Below are positions 8,609-20,068 of a stretch of 64,000 nucleotides of DNA, piece after piece. The notes beneath the pieces are model-generated. The model saw only the letters and a program-made list of their open reading frames with translations. It made no database searches and was not told where the DNA came from. Made by a program: the position numbers and the translations under genes. This stretch comes from Maniola hyperantus (taxonomy: Eukaryota > Arthropoda > Insecta > Lepidoptera > Nymphalidae): contig NC_048553.1 of the NCBI RefSeq assembly GCF_902806685.2, positions 8,353,099 to 8,417,098 of the forward strand. The letters run 5' to 3'. Numbering within the stretch: the first letter of the stretch is position 1; every line of letters begins with the position of its first letter.

Positions 8609-10809
8609 TATTAGATACCTACCTATTAGGTAACAGCGTAAGACCAATTAGGTAGAAACCAACCAACCAGGATGACTAGTCCTATCCTAATTCAGAAAAT
8701 GCGTTTCGAAATCGTTGGAGTAGGTAGGTAGGTATACATACTAAACAACTGTAATTTTTCTAAGATAGATAGAGTAAACGATGCGGTTATATAAATATCA
8801 TGTACTAATTGGTCCGTACCTACCTATTTATCGGATTTGGGTTTAGATCAGAAAATAAACATCATTAAGAGCATGCACCGTCATAAAAATCATCAAAAAC
8901 GATAAAAAACATCGTACCTACAAAAGATCTGCCAAAATTCCATTTAGGTAGGTATAATTTCTATTATTTCACCACAATAGATACATATTAACCCTTTTAC
9001 ATCGATCGAGTATGTGCGAAAAAAGGGTTAAGACCCTTCGCTCCGAGCTCGATTCTGCACCAACGCCGCTGCAAGCTTATTTACCTGCAAATTCCCGTAA
9101 GTATATAGGCTAAAGCTTCGGCAAACAAGTACGCAAACCTGTTTAGAAAACTTATCTGCAATTCGCGTACAACAATGAACTTTACGTTCAGAGCAATAAG
9201 GATCAAATAATTACATTTGATTAAAATTATTGTAGCGAAGATATTGTGGTGGGGACTTGATTTAAAATAGCTGGTCAATAGTATCGCTGATTTCATTCGG
9301 TCGATATTTTGTTAGCGATCATGTAGTGTGATCAAATATTTATGATAGTGAGGCCAATATTGGCCAAATTGTTTCCAGTAATACAGAAAAATGTTTGAAA
9401 TTGTCTGCGAAAAGTTTATGAAGTGAAAAAGTGCTTAAAATGGTACGTAGTCCAATAATAATTTTTCCTGTGAATTTTCTTTTCTTCTTTATCGCTGATC
9501 AGGTACTTTCATGCCAATTATTAAACAAGAAATCTGTGTAGGTATTGGCTTTTTCTTTTAAACGTTTTCTTAATAGATTTCAACAAGGTTATCAGTTATC
9601 ACCATCATTTCGGTTTAAGTATATTTAAGTATATTGAACACATTATAGTTAATTATACCTATATAGAATCCGGTATTTGACAACTATTCAAATCAGTAAC
9701 TTTTTATCAAACGTCAAAATGCGCGCTTAGTACCTACTTATACGCATCGACATAGGAATGAAGTAGTACTTAGAAATTCTTTGCCTATACGAGATTCTAT
9801 GGAATACTGGTAGATATGTGACGTCAAAATAATTTAACATCCTTTTTTAGTTTAATCAATAATTTAAAATGGTTATCACACATAAAACTAATAAAGGACG
9901 TGGATCTTACGTATTTTGAAAGACCCTCCATTTAATAATCACTAAGATATTTACTTTTGACCGTATCAAATACATAAGCCCACGATGAAGAATCTTGGTA
10001 GGTAGGTATCTACGAGTTAGTTCGTTGTAATAAGCTATGGAAGGGTTTCAGAAATTATCTTTATCGTGAACCAAGTGACCCTGAAATGTCAAAACCCACA
10101 TCCCTCTGCTCGATTGCATTAGAATGACCGCTACAATGTCACGATCGCAATCACCTCTGATTGGTTGACGCTCGCTCACTATTGGCTACAATGCATTGAT
10201 GCAATAAGAATAGCACAATAAGAATAACAGATAGTATTTATGATAGTATTTAGAATAGCACAAATTCAGCCAATCACAACAATTGAGATTGTAATAATGA
10301 TTGATGCAGGTTTTACGAAATCGACCTACTGGATGCTAATCCGAATCCGAAATCCCTAAATACACCAGATTAAGGTTATTAAAGTAATGAACAGAAAAAT
10401 GCAGTGAAAAGTTTTGTGCAAGGCAGACCACAGACAAAAGGTTGTTTATTTATTTTTCCGAGAGAGACGCACGCCATATGGGCGACGGATCCTACGCAAA
10501 ATGACAACAATCGCACTGAGACAATTGTTGTTGTGTACTTTCCGAAGCTCCCATCGACTTTATATTTTTTTAGACTTGACTACACCATTTCGACTCGCCC
10601 GCCTCATGTTGCGCTGGTGGATTTAATTTATTTATAGGTGATTCCTGGGCTCAGATTTTTGACGACTTTTGTTTTAAAACTTTGGTCAATAGATTTAGGT
10701 AACCTACTGTATAATAATGATGAAACCTGTAAAAAAAATTCATAAATGTTTGTATTTGAAGCATAATTTGCTTTAAAGCATATTTAAATTTTAATAACTT
10801 TTATATAAA
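8609..10809. other. Long unique interval with an exon-like block
   Basis: Mostly unique AT-rich DNA. It includes an exon-like block near 9,250-9,442 (listed separately) and CCAAT-type words at 10,140-10,280 (GATTGGTTGACGCTCG). Overlapping open frames at 10,404-10,637 have no recognisable domain. No repeat family was identified. Confidence 0.35.
9250..9442 (+). other. Candidate 5'UTR exon with splice donor
   Basis: The block ends GAAGTGAAAAAGTGC...AAAATG, followed at 9,443 by GTACGTAG, a plausible donor. An initiator-like TTTCATTC lies at about 9,290. GAAAAGTTT and GTGAAAAAGTG words are common in insect 5' UTRs. Splicing onto the acceptor at 11,494-11,495 would give only a 13-codon frame, so a UTR or lncRNA exon is likelier than coding. 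This is inference from motifs without any transcript. Confidence 0.2.
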
Positions 10810-10811
10810 TT

Positions 10812-10915
10812 GTACAGTACGCGGCAGAAAATAATGTACATCGACCTTTAAAAAGAGATCGCGGTTTTGTACAGCATTGTCTCTGTCGTTGAGACCGAGA
10901 AAATGCCACATGTAG
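10812..10915 (+). mobile_element. Family D element, truncated
   Basis: TACAGTACGCGGCAGAAAAT, AATGTACATCGACCTTTA, AAAGAGATCGCGG and GTCTCTGTCGTTGAGACCGA match the copies at 55.7 kb and 56.5 kb. It stops before the far arm of the internal stem. Confidence 0.65.
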
Positions 10916-11495
10916 TTCTTCAATTCATCTTTTTATTCGGCCTAATATCAACCATTATATATTCTTACCATAGCTTTTCTGAACTAGGTACATCGTCAGG
11001 TATAATATTAATTTTGGTTTTTCATATATAAATTTTTAAATACATACATTAGTACCTACCTTAGTGTAATATTTATTTTAGTTCGGCCAATTTTATAAAT
11101 TCTATAGTCATTTCACTCTAAAAAGGTATCTACTCTCTGAAATAATAATAATATTATTGATTGTATTAATTTAAAATATCGTTCAATCAAGTACTTATTT
11201 CAAATAAAATATAATTAATATTAGATTATGTAGCATTATAATAATTACAAGAAATTCACCTAAAAATGTTTTATTTTTTAGCCTTCTATTATTAACAAAA
11301 TCTGTTTTAAAGATGAAATAATGCTTACGAATCAAATAATACCTATCTCTTATATTTATTAAGTTAATTAAGTAGTTGGCATTACATAAATAGATACCTA
11401 CCTATTCTATTTACTTACATCTTTTAGGCAACAAATCTATAAAGCCACAGTGTAAACCATTCGATGAGCATTGAACACAATCTGTTTTGTTCCAG

Positions 11496-11757
11496 AAAAG
11501 GCGCGAAAACATTTCATTGACGGCGACCATTTAAAGAAAAAAAATGAGTTCGAAAATGGAACAGTAACCTCTAACTCGGCCACGGGCGCTCCGTAAAAAG
11601 ACAACTACAATACTTGACTCCAACGTTCGAACATCGAATATTCTTTCATCGATGCAAGCCGACATCAGTTTATAACGTGGTCTGCGAATTTATATACTCA
11701 GAAGTCAGAAGCAGTTTCCGAAAATGGATATTTATCAGGATATTTTGGTTTCTTGTT
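11496..11757 (+). other. Candidate internal exon (strong acceptor and donor)
   Basis: A pyrimidine-rich acceptor TCTGTTTTGTTCCAG ends at 11,495 and a consensus donor GTAAGTAGG starts at 11,758. Inside are a short uORF (ATG 11,544, stop after 7 codons) and an ATG at 11,724 opening MDIYQDILVSC up to the donor. The sequence is less AT-rich than its surroundings and belongs to no repeat family I recognise. The peptide is not recognised. It could equally be a 5'UTR or lncRNA exon, or chance. Confidence 0.3.
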
Positions 11758-13899
11758 GTAAGTAGGTACATCTCATCTGTGGATTATTCTTCGGTTTTAT
11801 AATAATATGTACTTATTGTGTGCGTATATTTTACAGGGTCACTGAATTTTGCTTTAATTGAATTAAGTACATAATTAGTCATTCTGATATTGTTCCGATG
11901 AGTTTATTTCATATTTTTTCTACTCTTACAATATTTAAAGATCTAGTACCAAACCCTTCAAACTACTATCTAAAATCGTAGGTAGGTACTGATCCATCGA
12001 TATAAAATAAGGAGCGCCGATATCTATAATACTGTAACTTTCGATCGATGCATTGGGATGGATAGTCACAATCATTCCTATTAGTTGCTTTTACTATTAC
12101 CAAAACTTGCATTCAGTAGTATGTACTCTGTGCTTGCATTAGATGCCTACACTGTAAAGATCAAGAGAGATAATACAAATTATTGTAATAATCACAATAT
12201 AACTAAAGGTTAAAATCGTAATTTTTTTAAAAGCTCTTAAGGAGATTGCAAAAATGGCGTTGTTGTCTAAAATCATAGCTTTCTTATCAAATTATTGAGC
12301 AAAAAATCTTTTTGTACAACATAATAGTTTTTGTCTGTATTTGACATGATGTGCAAAAGGTTTTCTTATTTCAGTGTTGGTAGGATTGTAATTAATCTTC
12401 ACGTGCGTTAATCAAAGTTGTGCGTTATAGAGCATTAATAGTGATGCATCGACTTTGGCGATGGTAACAAAGTTCTCCCGTTCAGAAACCAATGATAATT
12501 TTTTTTTAGATTATAATATTTTAACGAAATTTTCGGAACGCATTTAAAGTTTCTACCTATTTTATCAGTAGGATGACTGTGTATCTTACAAGTTTTAATT
12601 TTAAGTTAAGAATTTGTGTTATATGGAAATGCTTTCATTTCGCAGACAGGCAAGAATCAGACGAGCTACATAAATCTATTTGAAACATAAGTAAAAATAG
12701 GTCCAGTTAATTTTGATTTCAAAACAATAATTAACGTTCCGCGCAGAATTTTTTACTTTAGGTATATTTATGACAATAATATAGAAAGCTCTTGGTAAGA
12801 TCCTAGTCAATTTTTTAAAAACCTCTTGTTTTATTATTCCAAGTTCAAACAACAGCTGAGTCCATACAAACATGAGCGTATCATTTACTTAAAATATCGA
12901 TACCCGGAAGTATCACAAATCTATAAATGAATCGATAGCCTTTAAGTAGTTGTTTACTTTTCCTAAACCAAGTTTGAAACTTATAAACCATTAACTTTTT
13001 ATTCTTTACAATATTGGACTTTTTATTCTTGGTTGCCTTTAATAGCAAATGAAAAAGAAATAAAATTGACTTAGTCTTAAAGGTTCTTGGACACTCATAT
13101 AAAAAATAAATATTCAGGAAGGTAATTTATAACATCATTACATGCACTAATAATAATACCTAATTAAAATATTCATAAAAGCAAAACAATTTTTTTTGAA
13201 TGTCTGTATATAAACCTAATTTACGATCACACTGTCATATACCTAAATAAATAAATAATGTCTAAATAAATAAATAATACCTACTTATCATGTGTTGCAT
13301 TATGCATATTATAATTAGGGTTGCCACAGCGACCGACAAATTCTTATCTGGTGAAATTATAGCATACCTAACTAATCAAAAGACCTAAACGAAAAAATGA
13401 TATCGAAACCTAATTCATATACCTACACCTACTGTACCTACTAAATCATCGTACGAGCTTTTTAATGGAAAACATTTTGCAAGCTTGGCAGCACTACTTG
13501 CTTAGATATATTTTGGGCTTTGCGTTGCTTAGTAAGCTTTAATTAAACAAACCCAATTTATGCAATTTTGAGCCAATTTAAAAAGAATAACCGAAACCTA
13601 TGATGAAAATCATCAAATACCTAATTTAATTATTTAAGATGCTTTTTGGTTATTTTGTTTTATCATAAATGCTACTTTACACATTTAAACAAAGGTTGAA
13701 ATCTTACTGAAACTCATACCTAAGCAAAAACTACTTTAGAAATAGGTAGGTACCTACTTTATTTTGTAAAACATTTATTATTTGCCTCGCATAGCCTAAT
13801 TGCGCATAGCATTACTCTTAAAAAATTACAAACAAAACAACATTCATTTTTCACGAAAGAGAATTTTTAAAATTCAAACGACATTTTCTGCGAGAGGTT
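11758..13899. other. Long unique AT-rich interval
   Basis: No coding frame or repeat family recognised. Scattered AAATAAATAAAT runs occur (about 13,240-13,275). There are a few TAGGTACCTAC microsatellite words. Confidence 0.4.
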
Positions 13900-14340
13900 A
13901 GTAATTATACGAAAAAAGCTCGCAGCGAAACGCCGCCATCTTGAATCCGCGAGGCGTCACAAGCGACCTTTTTGCTAAAAAAAAGGCCTAAGTCCGAGTT
14001 TAATACATACGTATTATGTGGGAGACAGCGGTGATTAAGTAGAGAAAACGACTTAACCAAATGTAGGCTGTATTCACAACAGTTAAGGTATATTTTCGTT
14101 TGCTTGGGCATTTGTTGTTTTTTACATTTTAGCGCATAGGGATCGGCGAGGCACATTTAGCGGACCCACCCTCGTAGGGATGAGATTTCTTATATGGTGA
14201 TATATTATTAATTTCTCTGGGGTAGCAGAGTGGAACTGTGTAATGGAAATGGAAACGCGGTGCTTTATCGCCGAGCCTGATGTTGCAAAAAGCATAGATT
14301 TTTTCGCAATGTATTTAGGTACCGTCATAGTCAAAAATCT
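13900..14340. other. Moderately GC-rich unique patch
   Basis: Contains AAACGCCGCCATCTTGAAT and GCGAGGCGTCACAAGCGACC near 13,927-13,970, and GCGGTGCTTTATCGCCGAGC at 14,257. The GCCGCCATCTTG word is compatible with a YY1/Pho-type site, but one motif is weak evidence. Two minus-strand frames here look like non-coding shadows. Confidence 0.3.
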
Positions 14341-15504
14341 TTTTTATTGCACTCTGTTCACCGTGCCTACAGAAAACAGAACAATGTTTTAATAAATTAT
14401 TATTGATTGCCACCTCTATATAAATTATAAACGTCAACCAATGTTGCAACTAATAGTAGTAAATATTTAGGACCTTATCTATGGTCTGTAGTTTTCCTAG
14501 ATTTTTACAAAAAAAGTTGAAATATTCAGATTAAAAAAAAGATGTTAACGAATCTAGAAAAATAAAATCAATTTTCCAACTCGCATAATGTTTCTGCTAT
14601 ATTTTTATTAAAATTATGGTTCTATTCACGCTCGGGTTTAGTTTTGCGCGCGAAAGATAAAGGTTGGCTGTTGTGACGCGTGCTTTATGCACTCGGAATT
14701 CAAAGGCTTTAATTTTTTAAACTGCATAAAGAAGCAGAGGATTCCGAAACGTACCTGCTTATTCATTTTAATGTTAACTAGTTTCTCTGCATATTTCGTA
14801 ATAAATAGGTACGTTTATATTTTGATGTTAATTTTATCAGGTACTCGATTTTTATATAATAAATTCGAACAAAACTTAATTAGGTATATATCATGTACCT
14901 ACAAGTCCTTATCATATTTTAAATTTTCTAAAATTTATTTGTGAATTGACCATGGTTTAACTTTAATAATTACCTCATTACGAGTTTATAGTTTATTTTC
15001 AAAACTGATTTAGGTCAGTTGTAATTAAGTTGAGATCAAAGTAAGTCGAATTATTAGCCATTAATATCAATCGTGTTTTAGATCATAATATCTCATATTA
15101 ATTTTATTATAGAAAATTAAATGTAAATTCAACTTTTACGCGAAAAAAAGATCTCTACTTAAGAGTATATCTCTGCAAAATAGGTAAACATTAAAATTAG
15201 GTCTGCTTTCTTTATAATAGATTTTATTGAACAATAAACATTATTAAAATCAAATTGACCTCCTATCTACTAGAACTTCATAATAATTGTAACATTAAAT
15301 AATAGTAACAACTAAGAAAGAATATCATGAAATAAAAAATACAAACACTTAACACTTGCATACAAATTCGAAACAAATATTTATTGTAAGTAATCCATAT
15401 ACCTACCTATAGTAAATTCAGTTACATTAACTGATCAAAAATGCGTTTAGTACATTATTAAATTGTTATTTCCACGATACTCACTAAGCTCTCTTAAAAT
15501 ATGT
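14341..15504. other. Unique AT-rich interval
   Basis: No gene or repeat recognised. The frame at 14,687-14,944 is hydrophobic only because of AT-rich codons and has no recognisable domain. Confidence 0.35.
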
Positions 15505-15623
15505 AGTTATAGACTCGCGCACCGAGGGTTCCATACTAAAGTCGTATTTTTTCGACATTTTGCAAGATAAATCAAAAACTATTTGGTATGCATAAAAATC
15601 TGTTTTAGAATGTACAAGTGAAG
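15505..15623 (+). repeat. Family E repeat fragment
   Basis: GACTCGCGCACCGAGGGTTCC, TACTAAAGTCGTATTTTTTCG, AAAAACTATTTGGTATGCAT and TCTGTTTTAGAATGTACA align with the first part of the fuller copy at 54,720. Confidence 0.7.
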
Positions 15624-16168
15624 CCATCCACCTACCTATCTACTACGTCAATTCCTTCTGATACCTATGTATTTTAAGAGAATTTTCTACTAATATACAT
15701 ACATTACTACTTTTTTAGTATAGATACTTGTGTTTCAAATAATTACTTGATGGCATTGTATTATTAAATATCACCGATTAATAATAAAAATAAATATTAA
15801 TTCATGTTATTTTTCAATATTGTTTGCTATCTTTCAAAACCTACCTAACCAATACTGTAGATATGTTGATAACATTAAGGTATATCAATAAAAATGTAAC
15901 TACCTTATTAAGTTAAGAATATTGTTATACCTACCTAAATATAAAACTTTTACTTTAATGAAAATACATATTTTGGTAAAATACTTGAAATTCTAATACC
16001 TACCTACCTACTTAATTGAATTGTAATAAAAATATAATTGTGATATTAAATTGTAACAGTTCTATCAATAAATATCTAAATTCAAAATTCTCTAGTGTTG
16101 TTTTATTTTATTCCTCAACTCTTTAAAGTTTCGAACTTCAATGTTTTATTATTTGATATCGTAGGTAA

Positions 16169-16213
16169 GTGATAATTTTGCATGAGCAAAATATGCTCAT
16201 GCAAAATTATCAC
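16169..16213. repeat. Perfect 20-bp hairpin
   Basis: Left arm 16,169-16,188 (GTGATAATTTTGCATGAGCA) is the exact reverse complement of 16,194-16,213, with a 5-base AAATA loop. There is no mismatch in 20 pairs. I could not tie it to a repeat family. It is too short for a canonical pre-miRNA. Confidence 0.9.
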
Positions 16214-16262
16214 ATATATGCATATTTTAGCGTTTAAACTATCGTGAGTGATTTCCATATTA

Positions 16263-16318
16263 TACATATCTTACACCTTACATCTTGTGAGTAAGTACAG
16301 TCGGGTGTAAGATATGTA
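16263..16318. repeat. Perfect 15-bp inverted repeat
   Basis: TACATATCTTACACC (16,263-16,277) pairs exactly with GGTGTAAGATATGTA (16,304-16,318). It lies 50 bases after the 20-bp hairpin. Confidence 0.85.
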
Positions 16319-16499
16319 CCTATAATATTTTGATATTATAAAAGATAAAAAAATGAACTTCCAAAACCACTACAAAGTAAAAAATAATTTTTGTTTCTAC
16401 ACGTGTTTGTAACGGACACAGGTAGAAATATTTTTGTGTTTTATATAATATAGGTTAGGTACATAGAGATGATTGTCGCCAAGCGCAAACCCATCTCAT

Positions 16500-16800
16500 A
16501 ATGAAAAATAAAAAATGTCCCCCCAGCGGGGCAGAGAGCGTTTACAGTATTACGCCATCCTGAGGGCTCTCTAGCTTTAACCTTTACTTCGTTTCACGTC
16601 ATCCCTCGCGACCTTCGCCAGCACAGTATACGCCGCTAAGGGTGTTTGGGTCAGCCACGCTTTCTCCTGCCATAGAGCCCATACAGGGTTCCAGAAAGAG
16701 CCTGTTGAGCCTCATGCGTAGACTGTGGCAAATCCAACCGCATTTGCGCCGTTTGATCTGCTTTTCTGCCACCTCGATTAGGTAGGTAGTAGGTACATAA
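16500..16800 (-). mobile_element. LINE ORF C-terminal fragment, frameshifted
   Basis: The minus strand reads EVAEKQIKRRKCGWICHSLR near 16,720-16,770, then, in another frame, WNP-containing remnants, and near 16,515-16,560 GWRNTVNALCPAGGTFF. RRKxGWIGHxLR followed by ...ALCP is the end pattern of RTE/BovB-like insect LINE proteins (family knowledge). At least one frameshift separates the parts. Confidence 0.5.
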
Positions 16801-16825
16801 TCCATATCCATAGAACCTTTAGGAA

Positions 16826-17060
16826 TTAGGACTTTATTCGCGTGGATTTAGGTTTTTAAAAATCCCGCGGGAAATCTTTGATTTTCCGGGATCAAAAGTA
16901 GCATATGTCCTTCCCCGGGATGTATCTCTGTATCTTTGTACCAAAATTGATCAAAATTGGTTAAACGGATGGGCCGGGAAAAGCTAGCAGACAGGCAGAC
17001 AAACAGACAGACACACTTTCGCATTTATAATATTAGCGTTAGTATTAATATTAGTATGGA
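16826..17060 (+). repeat. Family A2 repeat
   Basis: ACTTTATTCGCGTGGATTTA head/core, CCTTCCCCGGGATGTATCTC, GGTTAAACGGATGGGCCGGG and AAAAGCTAGCAGACAGGC. The end TTTATAATATTAGCGTTAG is partly duplicated before a final ATATTAGTATGGATG. Confidence 0.8.
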
Positions 17061-17076
17061 TGTGCAAGTGCCCAAC

Positions 17077-17107
17077 CCCGATTGCCATATCAACCTGTCG
17101 CGTACTA
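17077..17107. repeat. Family P terminus fragment
   Basis: Only the right end is present: CCCCGATTGCCATATCAACC followed by TGTCGCGTACTA. It lies just past the A2 copy. Confidence 0.6.
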
Positions 17108-17592
17108 CTTATATGTAGGTAGTCTTTCAGTCTACTGCATCGTCGCTATACCAGGTAAAATTATAGTGCAGTGTACCTAAAGTAAAAAAAAAGCCTAGAT
17201 GATTTTATGTAAATGTAGATTCGGTCCCATGTAGCTTATGTAAAAACCATGCTAATAGAAATTAAACTCTGTTACTGTAATTTTATGATCTAAATTAAAA
17301 CTGCACAGTGTTTCACTCCACCCTTGTCTAGGCGCCTAGTTCGCAATAGGGGTGAACTATTTTCAAAGGGATGCTATTCTATTGTATTGCTATGTATTTA
17401 TACCTATTATGTGTTCTCAAGAGTTTCTTTATTGGTTGATAAATCAAAAACGTGGGTGAATTTATTATAATGTAATTCATAAATAGTATGGCATAGTAAA
17501 TGGTTTTTAATTATATTACAAAACTTTATATACTTACTTAAGTAGTTCTTATTACAATGGTAAGATAATAATAATAAACAACCAGAACTATG

Positions 17593-17765
17593 TATAGTCG
17601 GCGACAGGTCGAAATGGCAAACGGGGTATGAGGTCGGAGGGACGCCTCATAGGTACCTACACCCGTACGCCACCCGCGCTCGCCCGCACCGGGATAGCGC
17701 GTGGCTGTATAACGGGTGTGCGGGCGTTCCCTCCCCGATTGCCGTCTGGAGCTGTCGCTGACTAT
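17593..17765. mobile_element. Family P palindromic MITE, both termini present
   Basis: The left end TATAGTCGGCGACAGGTCG then AAATGGCAAACGGGG mirrors the right end CCCCGATTGCCGTCTGGAGC then TGTCGCTGACTAT. The interior is GC-rich and itself palindromic (CCCGCACCGGGATAGCGCG). The TA at each tip suits a TA-target element, but the superfamily is unproven. Confidence 0.75.
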
Positions 17766-17842
17766 GCCTAATTACTATGCAGTTTAATGTAGATGCCAAA
17801 TCGACACATCGTAATATAAAATTATAGACTGAAAATATACAT

Positions 17843-17905
17843 AGTGCGGGGCGTCCCCCCGCCTCATATTACCCCGATTGCCATCTCAACCTATCCTGTA
17901 TCTAC
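17843..17905. mobile_element. Family P internal-deletion derivative
   Basis: GTGCGGGGCGTCCCCCCGCC joins directly to CCCCGATTGCCATCTCAACC, so most of the interior is missing. Confidence 0.6.
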
Positions 17906-18119
17906 TGTACATATCTCCTACTATAGATCCATTCGTGGTCTGATTAAGTATAGATAGGAATGATATTTTTTTCGACAATTTCACAAAATGATTATTGATT
18001 TAACTTTTTTGATGGTCGGTTGTTGTATTTGTAAGATAGTGGTGATAATTACGCGAACTTAAAACTAAAAGCAAATCCCGTCGATTTCCCGAAAGACATG
18101 CAAATAAATTAAACCTCCC

Positions 18120-18432
18120 GCAATCAAAATTAGTACTGCATACCTCGAGTCCCTACGTTATGTCTATAAAGATATATAATAATTTACCAGACAAAATTCG
18201 TAACATAAACAATGAAAATAAATTCAACAAAATATTAAAAACTTTTTATTAGAAGAGGGCCGTAAATGATTTCCTTAACGACGAACATAAAAATAAATAA
18301 TAATATGGGTCTCCCTACTAAGGTCTAAGGACCAAATTACGACACCCAAACTGGGTATCCATAATACTTTGTACATAATATGATGTAGTTTATGGAAATG
18401 CAATAAATGAAAAATTGAAATTGAAATTGAAC
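18120..18432 (+). mobile_element. LINE (Jockey/CR1-like) 3' end with (ATTGAA)n tail
   Basis: The frame near 18,172-18,255 reads IYNNLPDKIRNINNENKFNK, then ILKTFY and a stop, the usual YNxLPxxI...KFKxxL...L ending of insect LINE ORF2. A 3' UTR follows (GGTCTAAGGACCAAATTACG), ending in GAAATTGAAATTGAAATTG repeats. 5' truncated. Confidence 0.6.
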
Positions 18433-18610
18433 TAAAGCTAAAAGGGTTCCAAACGCACCAAGATCTGAGAAGAGCCCACAACAAACTCGGTTCATAGAGC
18501 TATGTGCCCGAACATAATATTCTCTCTAGCTCCATGACTACTTGAGCTATACCTACCGGTTCCACTGGTTCTTTTACCAACATAAGTACACAGTCAATTT
18601 ATACAGATTT

Positions 18611-18680
18611 TAGCATAGAATAGAATATAGAATAGAATTTATTTATTCAAGTAGACTTATTGCTAGTTCTTTTGCATCGT
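18611..18680 (-). mobile_element. LINE 3' tail fragment
   Basis: TAGAATAGAATATAGAATAG followed by AATTTATTTATTCAAGTAGA is the minus-strand counterpart of the CATGAATAAA...TATTCTATTCTA tail seen at 63,715-63,750. Confidence 0.5.
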
Positions 18681-18823
18681 TAACTAGTTTATTATGTCTA
18701 GTTATTATGTCTAGTTGTATTGACTTCTTTGCAATGTGACTATTTTTCAAGAATACTTGTACACAGAGAATCGACGTAGAACCTCGCGAGATAATACAAG
18801 GAAATAATACAATACTAGATACA

Positions 18824-19115
18824 GTACCCGTAGTACAAGATTTTACGTCTCACCAAACCAAACCAAATACGAGAGTCGAAATACTTCCGCGTTACAGTAA
18901 AATGGACCTAAACAGCATTGAATTGAAGTCAAATATTCAATGCCACTGATTTTAATTTCGCAATGTTTCCGCTTGGAGCGCTGGCTGTAGAAGTGTAGAC
19001 AAACTTGAGCTTTAAAACAAGGCAATTAAGATCCAGTTTACTGTAACGCGGAAGTATTTCGACTCTCGAATTTGGTTTGGTTTGGTGAAACGTAAAATCT
19101 TGTACTACGGGTACA
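18824..19115. mobile_element. Fold-back MITE with about 85-bp arms
   Basis: The left arm 18,824-18,909 (GTACCCGTAGTACAAGATTT...AAACCAAACCAAAT...GTTACAGTAAAATGGA) is nearly the exact reverse complement of 19,030-19,115. The spacer is about 120 bases. The small minus-strand frames inside are by-products of the palindrome. No target duplication is evident. Confidence 0.75.
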
Positions 19116-19750
19116 GAAGAAGCTGTACAAAAGGATGCAACGTCGGCTTTCTTGCTAAAGCGATCTCTTACAAGCAAACTTTGGTGAAAGTGTACTATGT
19201 GGCGTTATGGGTTAGCTAGCACAGATAAAATAAAGATCTAATTTTACTTACAGAAGTTAGTCGAAGCCGTCTAGACAGAGTAATCGTGCGGTAAGTGTGC
19301 GACGAAGGAGGTACCCAAACGGGTTTACGAAGTTATGGCCCATGTTAAAGGACCGTCGTAAGTCGTGGTCGTTTATTTGCCAAGAGATCAAAGACTCTTG
19401 ACTCTCTTTATGCTGTAGTATAGATGCAGGGCGAACAAACTTCACAGAGCAAGGCTAAGACGACGTTGATTAGATATCTATGTTGAATTTATGGTACTTT
19501 TTCTGCAGCAGAGTCCTTTTACCAATTATTTTAGAAGAGTGTCCGTTACCAAAAGCAATTTCGATCATTGTAATGTAGCTATCCAAGTTCGGTGCAAAGG
19601 CCTCTGGTACTTTTATAGATAACATTATTTCTGATCCGGGAATCCTACGACTAAAGGTAAGTATACCTAGCAGTTTTCTGTTGGATCTGCTTCTTAGTTT
19701 TGGATGCTGCGTGAGTAGGTGCGTAAAGTTGAGAGCAGATATACTTATAT
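19116..19750. other. Unique interval, possible former coding segment
   Basis: Positions 19,240-19,470 are richer in CpG (GAAGCCGTCTAGACAGAG, GACGAAGGAGGTACCC, GGACCGTCGTAAGTCGTGG) than the AT-rich surroundings. They carry a minus-strand frame of 62 codons at 19,257-19,445 that I do not recognise. A decayed transposon or LINE ORF is possible. Confidence 0.25.
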
Positions 19751-19751
19751 A

Positions 19752-19955
19752 GGCAGCTGATGCTCACGACTTCATCCGCACATATTAAGGTTTTTAAAAG
19801 TACCGTGGGAACTTTTTGAGATTCCGGGATATAAAGTAGCCTATGCCACCCTCCATGCAAAAAATCACGTCGATCCGTTTGTCCCGTTGCGTGAAGGACA
19901 AACCACCAAACCAATAAACTAACAAACAGACACTTTTGCAATATAATATTATGGG
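19752..19955 (+). repeat. Family A1 repeat
   Basis: GCAGCTGATGCTCACGACTTC, GTACCGTGGGAACTTTTTGA, CATGCAAAAAATCACGTCGA and GTGAAGGACAAACCACCAAA. A degenerate ACACTTTTGCAATATAA end is followed by GGGGTAGTGAT. Confidence 0.75.
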
Positions 19956-20068
19956 GTAGTGATTCATTATAATATTGGTGGAAGATTTGGTGGAAAAGCT
20001 TGTGACCACTAGGAGCGCTGTTTGCCTTGAAAACAAAAAGCTTGTGTACCTATCCATTAGGTATTTTT

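Noticed and set aside
10404..10637. Overlapping 77- and 70-codon frames
   Set aside because: Two frames in the same DNA, neither with a recognisable motif and no supporting signals.
11614..11802. 62-codon frame overlapping the candidate exon
   Set aside because: It runs through the strong donor at 11,758 and shows no motif. If the exon is real this frame is not the one used in full.
16169..16213. microRNA precursor
   Set aside because: The stem is only 20 bp with a 5-base loop, shorter than Drosha/Dicer substrates. There is no flanking stem extension.
18843..19177. Two minus-strand frames inside the fold-back at 18.8-19.1 kb
   Set aside because: They are produced by the palindromic arms and have no domain.
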